The notes below the pieces were generated by a model. The model did not search any database, had not been told where the DNA came from, and saw only the letters and a list, made by a program, of their open reading frames with translations. From assembly GCA_944472155.2 (NCBI GenBank), contig OX235271.1, positions 38,924,633-38,988,632 of the forward strand: a stretch of 64,000 nucleotides of DNA. Reading direction: 5' to 3'. Every line of letters starts with the position of its first letter. Within the stretch, counting starts at the first letter, position 1. Positions 21,919-32,164 of this stretch are shown in pieces. Source of the DNA: Trichobilharzia szidati (taxonomy: Eukaryota; Platyhelminthes; Trematoda; Strigeidida; Schistosomatidae). Made by a program: the position numbers and the translations under genes.

Positions 21919-22930
21919 GAAAAAAAGGGGGGGGAGTGTAGTGGTGATATCGTCAGTTGGTTGGGTCTTAATTGACCAAGGGATGAATAATGACTGTACG
22001 AACGTCTTCTGAATGCATAGTTTAAGCTTATTAGTTCAAATACCTATCACGTTAGCTACATGTAATAGACAAATACGAAGTCTATTGGAAAGATTTGGTG
22101 AGATGCAATGGACAACCTTGAAAGCTTTCATTTTCCTCACTAGATGACCATTATCAAATAAATGTGACAAAAAGGAGTTACCAATGGTTTCTGTTTGTCC
22201 TTTACCAAACCATGATGGAAGATGTTCAGCAACACGTTGGCTAAGCTATAATAATAATAATAAAAGCTTTATTATGCACAATAAGTTTACACAATATGCA
22301 CAATTTTCAGTATAGTTTATTGCATAATATTTACTCTTCATCGAGGAGTTTCAAGGAATACAGCCATCTCCAGTACATTATGTAACGCAGCGATGTTAGA
22401 TCTGAAGAAGAGAATAATCCACTAAGGTATTTTTGTTTGTTTCCATAGAAATGCTCAACGATAGACTGCAAACCAATCAGAAATGTTCACGAGTACATTT
22501 GGTGACCCATAGATATAACTGAATGATTATAACAACAAGAACTAAGGAAAATAAGATGCATAGTCTCGGATAGCAGTACGCCCAATACAACTGTCACTGC
22601 AGGAGTAGTTGAACTGATAAATACACATAGATGTAGCAAAACTATCTAGCTTATCCTTCGTATGACTGGTAATCATTCGTCGATTAGAGAATGACAAAAA
22701 TAGGTTTGCTGCGTAAAACGTTCTACAAGTACCCTTGACTAGTCTTCGGAACAAAATGTCATTTGAAAAGTACCCATTAAATTGTAGCTTGATAAACAGA
22801 GGTTTCTTGCATGCTGTCATCGTTTCAGGTCTTCTGCCCAATGCATTTGTACATTTCTTTATGAGACTGCCATGTCAGAGAATCATGAATGTATTCAGAT
22901 TCCTTCTGAAAGTGATCATACATATCTTTC
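21919..22930 (-). pseudogene. Old PLE C-terminal region and 3' UTR
   Basis: Minus strand: MTACKKPLFIKLQFNGYF, TFYAANLFLSFSNRRMI, MCIYQFNYSCSDSCIGR (GIY-YIG with YIG changed to CIG), then an interruption by another element at 22243-22553. The rest of the GIY-YIG domain (AEHLPSW, VHCI, LCIQ) follows in broken frames at 22030-22242. It is a close relative of the copy at 60828-62790. RTE sequence interrupts it at 22931. Confidence 0.75.
22243..22553 (-). mobile_element. Short 3' end insertion of a non-LTR family
   Basis: Splits the GIY-YIG domain of the surrounding PLE. The minus strand ends GCATAATAAAGCTTTTATTA followed by ATT repeats, a polyadenylation signal plus repeat tail like those at 39160 and 60500. 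No coding sequence remains. Confidence 0.55.
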
Positions 22931-24100
22931 TTATTATTACTATTCCAGCCCACTTCCATTTCACTTTCTTCTCCGGTGTCATTTATATCTTGTTCTGTGA
23001 CTGATGTCATTCCGACCTGACACTGTCTCCTCGATGTCATTCTCGGAAGTTTAACTCACTGCTCCCAATTCCAATTCTACTCCATTGGCTGAAGCATGCT
23101 GTCACTCAGCTGTCTCCTTGGTGTATATCCGATCCGTCAGCATTTCACTTTGCATATTTGCTATGCGATAGGTCATTGGCTGATTTTTCACCAGAGTTCC
23201 TTGTTAATCATCTCTTTCACCTGAGTCTCCAATTTCTTGTAACTGAAATAAAGTCTGTCTAATTTTTGGATTATCCGTCTGGTAAATCATCTGCCACCTT
23301 GTACAAGCTACCTCCAATCACTAAATCATTGAAGGCACAGAATTCTGCTAAGAGTTCACCGTACTAATTCATTTCACTGATCTCTCGACTCATGAGGAAT
23401 CCTGTCCTTGTGTTGTTACCCGCTATTCGGGTATTCATACCAGCTACTAGAATTTAGGTGTCACCATCTACCTGGGGTCTTGTCCGTTACCGTCTGCAGT
23501 TGTTTGCAAAAGTCTTCGCTCCTTTCTTGATCTAAGTTGTTTGTAGGTACATGTCATTGCATAAAACTGTAAGTTTCCTAACTATTGAGGTGGATCTTTC
23601 TGTAATTGTCTGGATAAGACTGGTTTATAATGCATGAGAACCTTCGATGCTGTTGGTGACATCATAATATACCACTTCCTGAGTGTGTTCGTGGTTGCCG
23701 TCTAGGTGAGTGGACAGTGTTATCAACTCTCTAGTTAACAATTCAGAAAGGCCACTTACAGATGCCGAAGAACTCTTTTTCGTATCTTCTCATTTCATTT
23801 GGCAATCCAAACAGTCTTACCAGACTAGAATATGGTGCAGATATTCCATGTCTCTATATCTGCGACTGCTTTCATGGAAACGAGACACACTGGTCGACTG
23901 AATTCACAAAGACCGTCATTTTCCAGCATCACCAGTCCCTGAATTTTGGAGTCTTCCCGATCTCTGTGAAGGATAGGTTTATATTTTATACAGCGTCTGC
24001 GATTTGAAATTTCTATAGCTACTGGATTGGTTTTCATGGGTAAGTCGATTGTCGGACGTCCAGCCTTCCCTCACTTTCCAGGTTTGAGACCAGCTAATGA
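22931..24100 (-). pseudogene. RTE element with endonuclease relic and no RT core
   Basis: Minus strand starts near 24100. A TWNICTIF segment is at about 23860-23835 and an apurinic-type endonuclease region follows in broken frames: DVTNSIEGSHAL, GDT.ILVAGMNTR, GNNTRTGFLMSREISEMN, AFNDLVIGGS. QIDFI-like sequence near 23280 then joins directly to C-terminal/3' sequence at about 22931-23225. The RT fingers and palm are missing. A (TTA)n-like tail is at 22931-22945. Numerous stops. Confidence 0.75.
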
Positions 24101-24148
24101 AATAGGTGAGACTAAAGTCATTTCAGAAGTATCACCACGTTTTCACGT

Positions 24149-25230
24149 TTGATTTCAACAACTGTACGACAACGGCACATGTCAAGTGATCCACAACGGA
24201 AAACTCAGCGAGGCGTTTGGAGTAAACACTGGAGTCAGACTAGGGTGCTTATTATCACCAATGATATTCCTAATTGTGGTGGACTGGATTATGCGTCAGA
24301 CAGTGAGTGGGAAACGAGAAGACAGGGATATCCTGGACCAAATTGAAGAATCTAGAAGACCTGGATTTCATGCATGGATGATTCATGTTTGATGTCACAT
24401 AAAATCGAAGAATTACAAGCGAAAACCGACAAACTGGTAAAAGAAGCAGCAAAGACAGGACTCCAGGTGAACATAGACAAGACGGAGGTCATGAAAATAA
24501 CCAACCAACAACAACAACAGCAGCAACATCCAACGCCAATCACCATCAACGGGAGTGATTTGAAAGAGGTTACTTCATTCATTTATCTAGGGAGCATTGT
24601 CTCAACTACAGGAGGAACGGACGAGGATGTCAAATCGAGCGAGAATCGGAAAGTAGAGAAACACATTCATCAACCCGAAACCAATCTGGAAATCTTCGTC
24701 ACTCAGCCTGCATAAACAACAAGATTCGGATTTTCAATACAAACGTCAAGTTAGTCAGTTCTTCTATACGGATGGATCATAAACTTGGCGGCGGGTTACA
24801 AAGAATATCTCCAACAGCCTGTTGCAGACCTTTATCAACAACTGTCTTCTTCGCTCTATACTGAAGATCAGATGGCCGCCGGAAAGAATCACCAACAAGA
24901 AACTATGGGAACGAACAAAACAAGAACCAATCGCCCAACAAATATGCAGGAGAAAGTGGAGATGGATCGGACACTAGCTGATCTGAGGAGGCCGTTGTGT
25001 GACATTGCGCGTCAGGCCAATGCTCGAGTGGATCCTGAAAGGGAAGTGGGGAGTGGGACGTGCAAGGGTGACATGGAGGAGATCGTGTGAAGAGGAGTTG
25101 AAACAGTATGGACTGACATGGATGCAGGTGAAAAGTACATCAGAAGACAGAAACAAGTGCGGGCGTGCAGTTGAAGCCCTATATTCCACTAGGAACCCAA
25201 AGGAACAACATCAATAATAATAATGAGATG
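24149..25230 (+). pseudogene. RTE RT C-terminal half
   Basis: Starts in QLYDNGTCQVIHNGKLSEAF and continues GVRLGCLLSPMIFLIVVDWI (24225-24290). A frameshift falls in the DD-box region. It then reads TGLQVNIDKTEVMKI (24455-24500) and SFIYLGSIVSTTGGTDEDVK (24570-24635), then a split C-terminal domain and a (CAATAATAAT) tail. Frames 24186-24392, 24374-24715 and 24785-25090 are pieces of one ancestral protein. It closely resembles the copy at 12079-13235 and faces away from the RTE relic on its left. Confidence 0.85.
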
Positions 25231-25504
25231 TATACAGTCGATATATTGGTGTCTAGAGAAAACCAAACAATTTTTATCCTCATCTTGATTACACATTTTA
25301 AACCTTGAGAAATCTCTTTTAAATTCTTAACAAGATGATGAATATGAACTCTTGAAAAATTCCCAAACTAGATAAAAGATGCTTTGCAGTACTAATCAGC
25401 TTCTTATCTTTCCACTGTTTGTGCTGTTTTGTAACAAAATCTACTGGCAACTCGATATTTAGTGCTAAATTACCATTGTATACGACAGTAACAAGTTAAG
25501 TATT

Positions 25505-25960
25505 ATTTTTAAGGGCTAATTTGTGGGAATTCGATTTGGTTCAAGTATGATCACAGATTGATATCAGTTAGAAAACCACCAAAAGCCAGCTAGGAGGACT
25601 AGTTTGCGACTCTTCATCGGCGTGCACTCACTAAGGTTCCAATCTAGGGCATTCTAGTTACAAGGCGAGTTCGCAAACCATTCAACCACTGGGATTCAAC
25701 TCAAAGGCTGATAAGTTATAACTTCTACCAATCCGTGATTTTAACACGACCGCTGGCTGAATGGTTTATACGTTCGCCTTGTAATCGGAAAGTCGTGGAT
25801 TTGAACCCTGGTGGTGAGTGCGTACTATAGATGGGTCCGAAACTAGGACGAAACAGTAGTCTAGTACACCCAGCTGGTTTCCATTGGTTCTCTAACTGAT
25901 ATCAATCCGTGGTCAAACTTGAGACAAATCGAATCTATATAAACTGACTCTTAAAAATTG
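25505..25960. mobile_element. Hammerhead SINE inverted pair
   Basis: Minus unit (about 25515-25740, ribozyme partly deleted) joined head to head with a plus unit (about 25745-25950). The plus unit has A box CTGGCTGAATGG near 25752, a B-box-like GGATTTGAACCC near 25797, and a ribozyme at 25821-25870. Stem I (GTACTA/TAGTAC) and stem II (GTCC/GGAC) are perfect and GAAA is present, but the first box reads TAGATGG. Both ends carry the 3' tail. Confidence 0.8.
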
Positions 25961-26173
25961 AAATGATTATTATTCTTCCTCATCAAATGAACCATACATG
26001 CTACAATGAATTTACTTGGTCAGAAGATGGGGTAAATTTTCACCAATTATTTTTTGCTTAAAATACCGGAAATGATAATTAAATTTGGTCAATTTACTCC
26101 ATGGAGTTTAAGCATTAAAACATCGCCAAAATCAATATTCCCTTAATTATTTATTAATTAGATAATTACATGA

Positions 26174-27396
26174 CTTGCAATTAATAGTGTTCTCTGAGTT
26201 GGTTGGTTTGGTTGCGGAGCTTTCGTCGTCCTTCTGGACAACATCTCCCTTCAGCGCAATATTTAGCATAAAGTGAAATGATTTAAATTTCTTCATGAGT
26301 GATATAACTGCGTCTCCTGGTAACTATCTTTACATATGTATTGACCATTTTCTATTGACTTGGATTTTAAACTTTCTGGTCACCTGAATTACTTTTTATT
26401 AGTTGGTATATTTCGTCTATATTAACCTGTTTGTTAATTGCATTTTCGTTTGAGTACCAGGCTTCTAGGAATTCTCTGGCACTTTTGGTGTTTCCTGTGT
26501 CTAAGATTTTGACATTATGCCAATCAAACTGATGTCCATAATTGTCTATATGCATTGATACTATAGAATATATATCGTGTCTTTGATTGGGATGATGTTG
26601 AAATCATAGACAGAAGAAACACCAAAATTGTCAGGGAATTCCTAGAAGCCTGGTACTCAAACGAAAATGCAATTAACAAGCACGTTAATATAGACGAAGT
26701 ATTTTGATTTGACACTAGTAACTAGTGTGATGCGTCTAGTCCTCTCTTTGGTGCAGACTGAATTCTATCAGTCAGGTTGTAATGTGGCCACCATTCTAAT
26801 CAGCTCGCCATCACGGTGTACATTGTTTGTGATGATATTAGACGGTTGGAGCTAATCGGCAGGAAGCCTTAGACCTAGGTTTCGTGCTAGCTGGCACTCA
26901 TCAGCAGTCCTACAGGAGGTCAGTCGCGAGCCAGCGCGAATAGCTCAGTGGTAACGTCTCTGACTGCAGCACTGGGTGACGCGGGTTCGAATCTCAGAAG
27001 GGACATGAGTTCCTTCAAGGTTGCAGGTACGCCTTGCTGACGAGCGCCAACTAGCACGAAACCCAGGTCCAAGGCTTCCTGTGTCCGATTGCCTCCAACC
27101 ATCTAATATCATCATAGACGAAGTATACCAACTAATAAAAAGTAAATCAGGTGACCAGAAAGTTTAAAATCCAAGTCAATGGAAAATCGTCAATACAGGT
27201 GTAAAGATGGTTACCGGGAGACGCAGATATATCACTCATGAAGAAATTTAAATCATTTCGCTTTATGCTAAATATTGTGCTGAAGGGAAATGTTGTCCAG
27301 GAGGATGACGAAAGCTCCGCAACCAAACCAACCAACTCAGAGAACACCATTAATTGCAAATCATCCACCTGAGCTATAAATCTTCTCTATTATTTC
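26174..27396. mobile_element. Second-type PLE as an inverted pair
   Basis: The left arm (about 26174-26526, minus) and right arm (about 26583-27396, plus) encode the same C-terminal PLE block (NTKxxREFLEAWYSNENAINK, then GDQKV). A 10-bp duplication AATTACATGA (26164-26173 and 27397-27406) flanks the whole. Both arms end in the GTTGTCC..GAAAGC hammerhead-like segment and CTCAGAGAACAC. A SINE is nested in the right arm. Confidence 0.85.
26703..27113 (-). mobile_element. tRNA-Cys SINE, foldback form, with 13-bp TSD
   Basis: Flanked by ATAGACGAAGTAT at 26690-26702 and 27114-27126. The left part is minus-strand tail and body (26703 to about 26905). The right part is a plus-strand tRNA-like head with A box TAGCTCAGTGG near 26940, a CTGACTGCAG anticodon-arm region resembling tRNA-Cys, and B box GGGTTCGAATC near 26983. 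It ends at CCATCTAATATCATC. The two halves can fold on each other. The tail starts with the hairpin ACACTAG/CTAGTGT. Confidence 0.9.
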
Positions 27397-27406
27397 AATT
27401 ACATGA

Positions 27407-27810
27407 TTACAATTAAATAACGATCTATTTTCTGTAGCAAACATATGATGGCGGTGAATTCATTAGACAAATGAAATCTCAGTGCTGATGAAGTTATTTC
27501 ATCAAGTGGTTAGGCATTCACGTTAGGATGTTAAGACCGAAACAACTCTGCACGATCTTCCTTCACATTCTGAAGTACATTTCTTTGTTAATAAAAGAGA
27601 AAATGTGAAGTGTTTTCTGTTTCCAATGATTTTTATGTTATTTGATAATCTTTTTATTGTCACCTGCATTAGTAACTCACAACAAAGTGGTGTCGGTATC
27701 CGATTTTTACGCATGGTGCAACGTTTCTACGATTTTTATAGTTCCGTGAGAATATTCTTTAAGTGACTTCATGCATTTGTTCCTCTTTATGAATTTGAAC
27801 AAAGCAAGAA
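27407..27810. other. Unassigned stretch
   Basis: No motif or repeat match recognised. Confidence 0.35.
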
Positions 27811-28275
27811 CAAAAGTTGGTTCACGTTTGTTGGACAGCACGTCTTTTTTTGTATAATCAAAAATCGACAAACACCCTTCTCATTTTAACTCTAACCATG
27901 CACACACATTTGCAAGTATCTGCGGGAAAAGTTGAATTGGGAGAACAGGAAGAAGGGCACACCTTCTATTCGCTGAACATACACCTAAAAGCCCACATCT
28001 CAAGGGAATAAACACTTTCAACAGTGCCATTGCCAGGGGGCTCCTTTATACGGGTCATGAGGTGAACATCTTAAAATCCTTTAAAATCATCAAGAGACAA
28101 AACAGTCCAGTACTCGCCGAGTTTGCTCAAAAAATCTTTATCAAACACCTGAAATCCGATTTATGTGTTCAGAAAGAAGCAGCTTTTAGTCTTTCCTTGT
28201 CCTGGTAACTAGATGTCTTTACTCTCTCTCTTCCATGTGATCATGCAGTCTTTAGCTTTAACCTCACCTCACTTT
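27811..28275 (+). pseudogene. PLE GIY-YIG C-terminal relic
   Basis: Contains a decayed cysteine-rich stretch (VSAGKVELGEQEEGH) matching, in opposite orientation, 33020-33260. A C-terminal block, FIKHLKSDLCVQKEAAFSLSLSW, follows and ends with a stop at 28207. The GIY-YIG residues are lost. The 3' UTR continues past a tRNA-Gly SINE inserted at 28276. Confidence 0.6.
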
Positions 28276-28503
28276 TTTTCCTTCACGTTTCCCAGTGGAA
28301 CATAAGACTTCAAGCTAGAAGCTTGAAGTTTCTCTAGCAGTGTTTATTTTACAGGATGGGGCTGCTAGCCCCATGCCCAAGCTTACCTCTTCACCAGCAT
28401 TACTTCTGGCTTAGCGAGGTAAAGGAGTGCGTCTGTGGCCGGGATTCGAACCCCGGACCACTTGCATGGTCGGCGAGCGTCCTAACCGCATTGCCACCGA
28501 CGC
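28276..28503 (-). mobile_element. tRNA-Gly SINE with 15-bp TSD
   Basis: ACCTCACCTCACTTT (28261-28275) and ACCTCACCCCACTTT (28504-28518) flank it, 14 of 15 identical. The minus strand starts exactly at the tRNA 5' end (GCGTCGGTGGC), has A box TGGCAATGCGG and B box GGTTCGAATCC, and a GCGTC/GACGC acceptor-like pairing. It ends in a tail shared with the RTE family. It sits in a PLE 3' UTR. Confidence 0.9.
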
Positions 28504-28518
28504 ACCTCACCCCACTTT

Positions 28519-28900
28519 GATATAGTGTAAATCTGCTTGGTTTTCGTTTGTATGACTTGAGTTGAACTCACCACATTGTTACTCAATTTATTAGTTACTA
28601 ATCACAGCTGGTCTTTATTACATAACTCCCGTAACATTATAAACATACTCTGGTTATTGTTTAAGTTTGAACCCTCAGTGTAAAAACTACGTAAGTGTAA
28701 TTCTCTGAGCACTGTTCATTCAGCCTGTAGCCTCTCGTCAACTGACATCATGTAAGATTTGCAAGTATGTTAAAAAATTGTCCTATATGTAAACTTAATA
28801 ATTTCCTTGGGCTGTATGCAGCTGACGAGAGGCCAACGAAATAAATGTTGGTACCGTCTTATTCTGCACGAATTGTTGTACTAGTTTTCAGAATGCTCAG
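28519..28900 (+). mobile_element. PLE 3' UTR with hammerhead-like element
   Basis: Continuation of the PLE 3' region. It aligns with 33475-33726 plus 34795-34935. The segment 28806-28880 contains TGCAG, CTGACGA, GGCC, AACGAAA and a distal CTGCA, hammerhead boxes in correct order but with poor stems. Confidence 0.55.
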
Positions 28901-29760
28901 ATGTCACTGTTGTGGACTAGTACTACCGGTCCTATTAATGTCCACACTGTGAAAACCATTACTTCCTAACCCTCAGATAGGAGCATAGTGGAAAACTAAC
29001 AACATCCTGTGTTAAGTCAGAATCTTAAAATCATTTCTTCATTCACTGTGACATGATACAGTTACGATTAAATCATTTTTGACAACGTCTACTCTAGATT
29101 ATTGCTGTCAGCCTTAGAGTTATCAAATATTAGATGGATAATTCTTTTTTAAAAATCCCTCACAACGATTTTGTTGTACCTTTTCACTCTATTTTATTGC
29201 TGAGTTTTCAAAAGTTTGAATAATGTTTGTATGAATCTGTTTTGGAAAGTAAGAGAATGTCTACTAAATTTTCTAAGCACAGTCCTAGCAGTTTCCGTAT
29301 GAAAAGCGGTAAAGTGTTCAAGAGTGACTCAAGGCATTCAGTTGAAATAAACCGGACCTTCAAAATAATCTTGATTTGACCGTTAATACACTCGGTGGTT
29401 TGCTCTAACAAACTTCCTAACTAGTCGATGTGCGAGCCTAATGCTTTATTCACTATTAACAACAACAATCATACGATGCGATACCACCACGTAAGAGGAT
29501 AAGAAGACATACCATTAAGGTAGAGAGCTGTTACTGTCTCGAATCGACAGAGAAAAGGGTTGACAGCAGTTGAGTACATATGTGCTTGAAATGCCTTTGA
29601 GAGACATTAATCATACTAATAAGCTAGAAGAATCAGCAACCAATAGGGTTTCAATGTCACAAATATGAGGAAATACAAACAGCACTGTACTGTAAAGATA
29701 AATGTAGCATTTTAGGAAAATAACAAATCCATAGACAGGGAAAAACCTGGTTAGTTTCTT
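28901..29760. other. Unassigned stretch
   Basis: No gene, RNA or repeat recognised. Short open frames lack motifs. Confidence 0.35.
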
Positions 29761-29945
29761 AGATGATGACAGGCAGTGGAATCTAGGATACACACTTCGT
29801 TCTATTTTAGGCCCGTCATCTGGATGTGCCTGCTATCTCCAGTGAGTGATGGTGTTCCCAGTGAGATTCGGATCCAGTACCTATCGTTTCAGACTCCAAA
29901 GTCTCATCCACTAGACCACTTGAGCCACGATAATCACCTCCAATG
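29761..29945 (-). mobile_element. Sm-alpha-type hammerhead SINE
   Basis: Minus strand: A-box-like TGGTCTAGTGG, B-box-like GGATCCGAATC, then ATCCAGATGACGG..GAACGAAG..GTATCCTAGATTCC. This order (pol III promoter then hammerhead) matches Sm-alpha. The first core box reads AGATGACGG and GAAA reads GAAG, so it is inactive. Confidence 0.75.
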
Positions 29946-30120
29946 CACTGGACATGGGTCACTATTTGTTTGTTTTTAATTCAGTTTCAACTTATCGATT
30001 GATTGGCTGGACTGAAATGTAACGATATCCTTGAATTAACAGAAAGTGACTTAGTTACTTCGTTTTAAGAAAGCTACCACTATCAAATGAATTTAGGCAT
30101 TAGCTTTGCAGGTATTTTGT

Positions 30121-30425
30121 TTGGCTGTATGAAGGATTTCATCATGAGTTGATATCAGTTAGAGAACCACTGGAAAACCCGCAAGTAGTACTGGACAGCT
30201 GTTTCGCCAGTCTATTTTGGGACTCTTCATCAGTACTCAGGCTACAGGCTGGCCTTGCAACCAGAAGGTCCTGGGTTCGGACCCCCGTGGTGGGTGCGTA
30301 CTGCTGAAGAGCTGGTGCCAAATTAGGACAGTGGAAACAGCCGTCCAGTACTCAGGTTTTTCCAATGGTTCTCTTACTGATGTCAGCTCATGAGGAAATC
30401 CTCCAATCAACCAAATTATTTTAAT
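30121..30425. mobile_element. Hammerhead SINE inverted pair
   Basis: Minus part 30121-30240 and plus part 30241-30425 meet at the unit interior. Both outer ends are the 3' tail (GGATTTCATCATGAG on the left, its complement on the right). B box GGTTCGGACCCC near 30275. The plus ribozyme is listed separately; the minus one has CTGATGA and GAAA but a shortened stem I. Confidence 0.8.
30298..30352 (+). ncRNA. Hammerhead ribozyme, SINE-borne
   Basis: Stem I GTACTG (30298-30303) with CAGTAC (30346-30351) is perfect, CTGAAGA (30304-30310) directly follows, and GAAA is at 30334-30337. Cleavage is expected after 30345. Stem II contains a small insertion (GCTGGTGCC..GGACAGT), so folding there is uncertain. 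Confidence 0.75.
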
Positions 30426-30644
30426 CCAACCTCTCTACGCCGAAGCTTGTGTAATTAATATCATATTGCCACAGTTTTTATCTCCTTTCGAACTTTCTAA
30501 TATATTATAAATGAATAAAATCGAGTTGTTTGACTATATTCCTTCATACTGTATTCATATCTCCTGTTCCACTGACATGCTAAGATTCATAAAATCGCCT
30601 TGAAGTTGAAATAATTGCAAAGTACGTTATATACATATATATAT

Positions 30645-31210
30645 ATATATTGGAGTACTGGACAGCTATTTCATCTTAGCTCGGGAATCATTGGCTGTAT
30701 GCACCCGCAAAAAGAGTTCGAACCCAGGGGCTTCCAGTTACAAGGCAAGTTGGCTCGTATACCATTCAGACACTGGGATCCACCCGATTCAATGGCCAGT
30801 GCATGGATTCTAACTTCTACCAATTCGTGATTTAGCGTGACCATCAACCAATGTCATCGGTGGGAATTCCATCCTCACACATGACTGGATGGACCTCACT
30901 GGTCATGACTTCTTACTAGAACTCCAGGAAACTCCGTCCTGTTGCAAGTCACGAATTGGTAGAAGTTAGAATTCATGAGCCATTGAATCGGGTCCCAGTG
31001 GCTGAATGGTATACGAGCCAGCTTACCTTGTAACCGGAAGGTCGTGGGTTCTAAGCCCCTGTGGTGGGTGCGTAATTCCGATGATTCACAAACTAGGATG
31101 AAACAGCTTTCCAGTACTCCCTACTGGTTTTCAATACTTCTCTAACTGATATCGATCCGCGATCATCTCATAAAAACAAATCTAATCCTTACAAACCAAC
31201 TATTAAAAAT
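30645..31210. mobile_element. Hammerhead SINE inverted pair
   Basis: Minus unit 30648-30952 begins at the ribozyme cleavage region (TGGAGTACTGG). It meets a plus unit 30953-31205 that keeps the A box (TGGCTGAATGG near 31003), a B-box-like GGGTTCTAAGCCC and a ribozyme at 31071-31120 with altered core CCGATGA. A (TA)n run precedes it at 30630-30650. Confidence 0.8.
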
Positions 31211-31320
31211 CATTCTTTCATTATTGTGCATACATAACTGTAGAGCCTGATGATGAAGTTATTGAAAAGAATATTCTTTGTTCAGTGATCAATCTTTTGG
31301 AATTTATTCATTCTTACTTT
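31211..31320 (+). repeat. PLE arm fragment with hammerhead-like boxes
   Basis: TAGAGC, CTGATGA, then TTATTGAAAAG and the palindrome AGAATATTCT, matching the arms of the PLEs in this window. The consensus CTGATGA and GAAA boxes are both present; stem I is poor. Confidence 0.6.
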
Positions 31321-32164
31321 GTTCAAACTAATCAAGGAAACTGATTGTATAAATATCTTCGCTTTCTACTGAATGATGCGTTTATATCATACACAAATTT
31401 TCTTAGTGTCTTACTACTAATCCCTCATAACTAATCAAAGATTTCTTCTTATATTTCTGTATAACACCTCTGAAGTTCTACTTCATCTCATAATCTCAAT
31501 AAAATTAGAATGTTTTTCAAGTACTTTATAATAATGATTTCTAAGGCAATATTATGCCTAACAGCATAAGTTATAGCAGGGTAGTATAACTAACAGTTTC
31601 GTAAAAACGATTAAAATAACTCACTTGAATAAGTATGCCACTTATTTAAATAAACAAACAAACTTTTCATGGTTTTGAGAGAATACTACAGTCTAGAGTG
31701 AAAAAACGCTTAATTTAACAATATACCATAATATAGTTTGTATAAAAGTTTTTTATTTACATTGACTACTAATAAGTAGTTAGAGATAATTTCTCAAATT
31801 TTCATGGGCAGAACTAAACCTATGGTAGAAGTGAATCGCACAAAATGATTTCAATGGAATTTACGAGATCAGTGCTTTATGTTCTACTTTGAATTGTGCT
31901 CATAAAAGAAAAGGCTGAAGACATGTAATATAAATAGGACTGTAGTACTTTATATAGGAATACTGTATGAGTTTCGATTACCATACTGTCTCAGATTTTT
32001 TGAAAACAGTTATTTGCAATGTCGAAATATACCTTATCATACTTTGGGAGAAATACTTTTAGTCAGACACGAAGCTCTAAGTCTAGGATTCAATGGCTTT
32101 TTAAGGACATTTTAAGTTAGTATCTGTAAGCCTAAGAATACTGGAAGTCTAACGTATTATCACA
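31321..32164. other. Unassigned AT-rich stretch
   Basis: No recognisable feature. Confidence 0.35.

Noticed and set aside
24374..24715. Functional RTE protein
   Set aside because: Contains only a short C-terminal slice, with frameshifts on either side.
26930..27000. Genuine tRNA-Cys gene
   Set aside because: A and B boxes are good but the acceptor stem does not pair and the same sequence recurs with a long body and tail, so it is a SINE head.
28430..28503. Genuine tRNA-Gly gene
   Set aside because: The acceptor partly pairs, but the anticodon arm is degraded and the copy has a SINE body, tail and TSD.
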